From assembly GCA_041941305.1 (NCBI GenBank), contig JBGTQJ010000043.1:13139-77138 (forward strand): a DNA stretch of 64,000 nt. Direction: 5' to 3'. The notes under the pieces are model-generated. The model searched no databases. It was not told the origin of the DNA and was given only the letters and a program-made list of their open reading frames with translations. The first letter of the stretch is position 1. The number at the start of each line of letters is the position of its first letter. The translations under genes were made by a program, and so were the position numbers. This DNA is from JANSWP01 sp041941305 (GTDB taxonomy: Bacteria; Bacteroidota; Bacteroidia; Chitinophagales; Saprospiraceae). Shown piece by piece: positions 63,819-64,000 of this stretch.

Positions 63819-64000
63819 AAATGATAGAAGAAAAAGCTATGCTTATAAAAGGACATTTGATTTTTATGGAATGAAAAGATACATCATCCCTCCAAAGGGG
63901 CAAGCTGAATTTTGGCAATAAAAAACCTTTCGTTCATCTTTTTTTACTTAATCTATTGATATTCAATTTGTTGCGGGGTGCGAGTTGCGGGTTTGACCAA
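63819..64000. other. Terminal intergenic stretch
   Basis: The last 182 bases hold no gene, tRNA or clear terminator that I can see. A short TTGCGGG direct repeat occurs near 63972 and 63985. The next gene must lie beyond the window. Confidence 0.5.

Noticed and set aside
1..64000. tRNA or rRNA genes
   Set aside because: No tRNA-like cloverleaf with a GGTTCGAATCC-type arm and no rRNA signature was seen on reading either strand; a covariance-model scan would be the decisive check.

Overview
The window looks like chromosomal DNA of a free-living member of the phylum Bacteroidota, most likely of the Saprospiria (Lewinella/Haliscomenobacter-like). This is inferred from several things: type IX secretion (T9SS) C-terminal sorting domains of types A and B, a PorP/SprF-like protein, Cys-rich spacers of the CNDGD...NCNCVG kind, promoters of the TTG/TAnnTTTG type, AT-rich leaders without strong Shine-Dalgarno sites, and large secreted modular proteins. 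No rRNA, tRNA, CRISPR array, complete IS or prophage was recognised.

Left part (1-11900): an array of exported TPR-CHAT (caspase-like) proteins. Three copies are present, the first cut by the window edge. Between them lie secreted proteins: an FG-GAP/T9SS protein, an outer-membrane barrel with a calcium-type tail, and an acidic lipoprotein. The CHAT halves are nearly identical in DNA while the TPR halves differ, so the array is mosaic.

12000-30400: a secretion and surface region. It holds a 153-bp MITE-like element, a T9SS type B cargo with a tail-fibre-like protein and a PorP/SprF protein, and a 44-codon small ORF with a double-glycine motif. It continues with a lamin-tail/C11-peptidase/PKD protein that has lost both catalytic residues, coupled to a second tail-fibre-like protein with exact 123-bp repeats. 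Then come a large barrel, a 1076-residue secreted protein with an HExxH motif, a His-rich barrel and an SH3 protein.

30400-45900: an exported ankyrin-repeat protein, a MarR regulator, a decayed TPR gene, and a BLUF-domain class III cyclase closely resembling the photoactivated adenylyl cyclase bPAC. These are followed by an RND/MMPL exporter, a LolA-like protein and an outer-membrane barrel (a likely envelope lipid-transport set), with hairpins between the genes. A fused aldolase/dehydrogenase, a PBP4-type carboxypeptidase and a 7-TM protein close the block.

45900-64000: mostly housekeeping genes, including lipA, mnmG, a sugar nucleotidyltransferase, a PP2C phosphatase, a YiaA/B protein, an aldehyde dehydrogenase, a DoxX-Crp/Fnr pair, a CPA-type antiporter with a TrkA-N domain, purA, a Fur-family regulator and a long-chain acyl-CoA synthetase. 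A small lipoprotein and a beta-helix T9SS type A protein end the window. The most notable items are the putative photoactivated cyclase, the exported TPR-CHAT array, the GG-motif small ORF, and the catalytically dead C11 protein.
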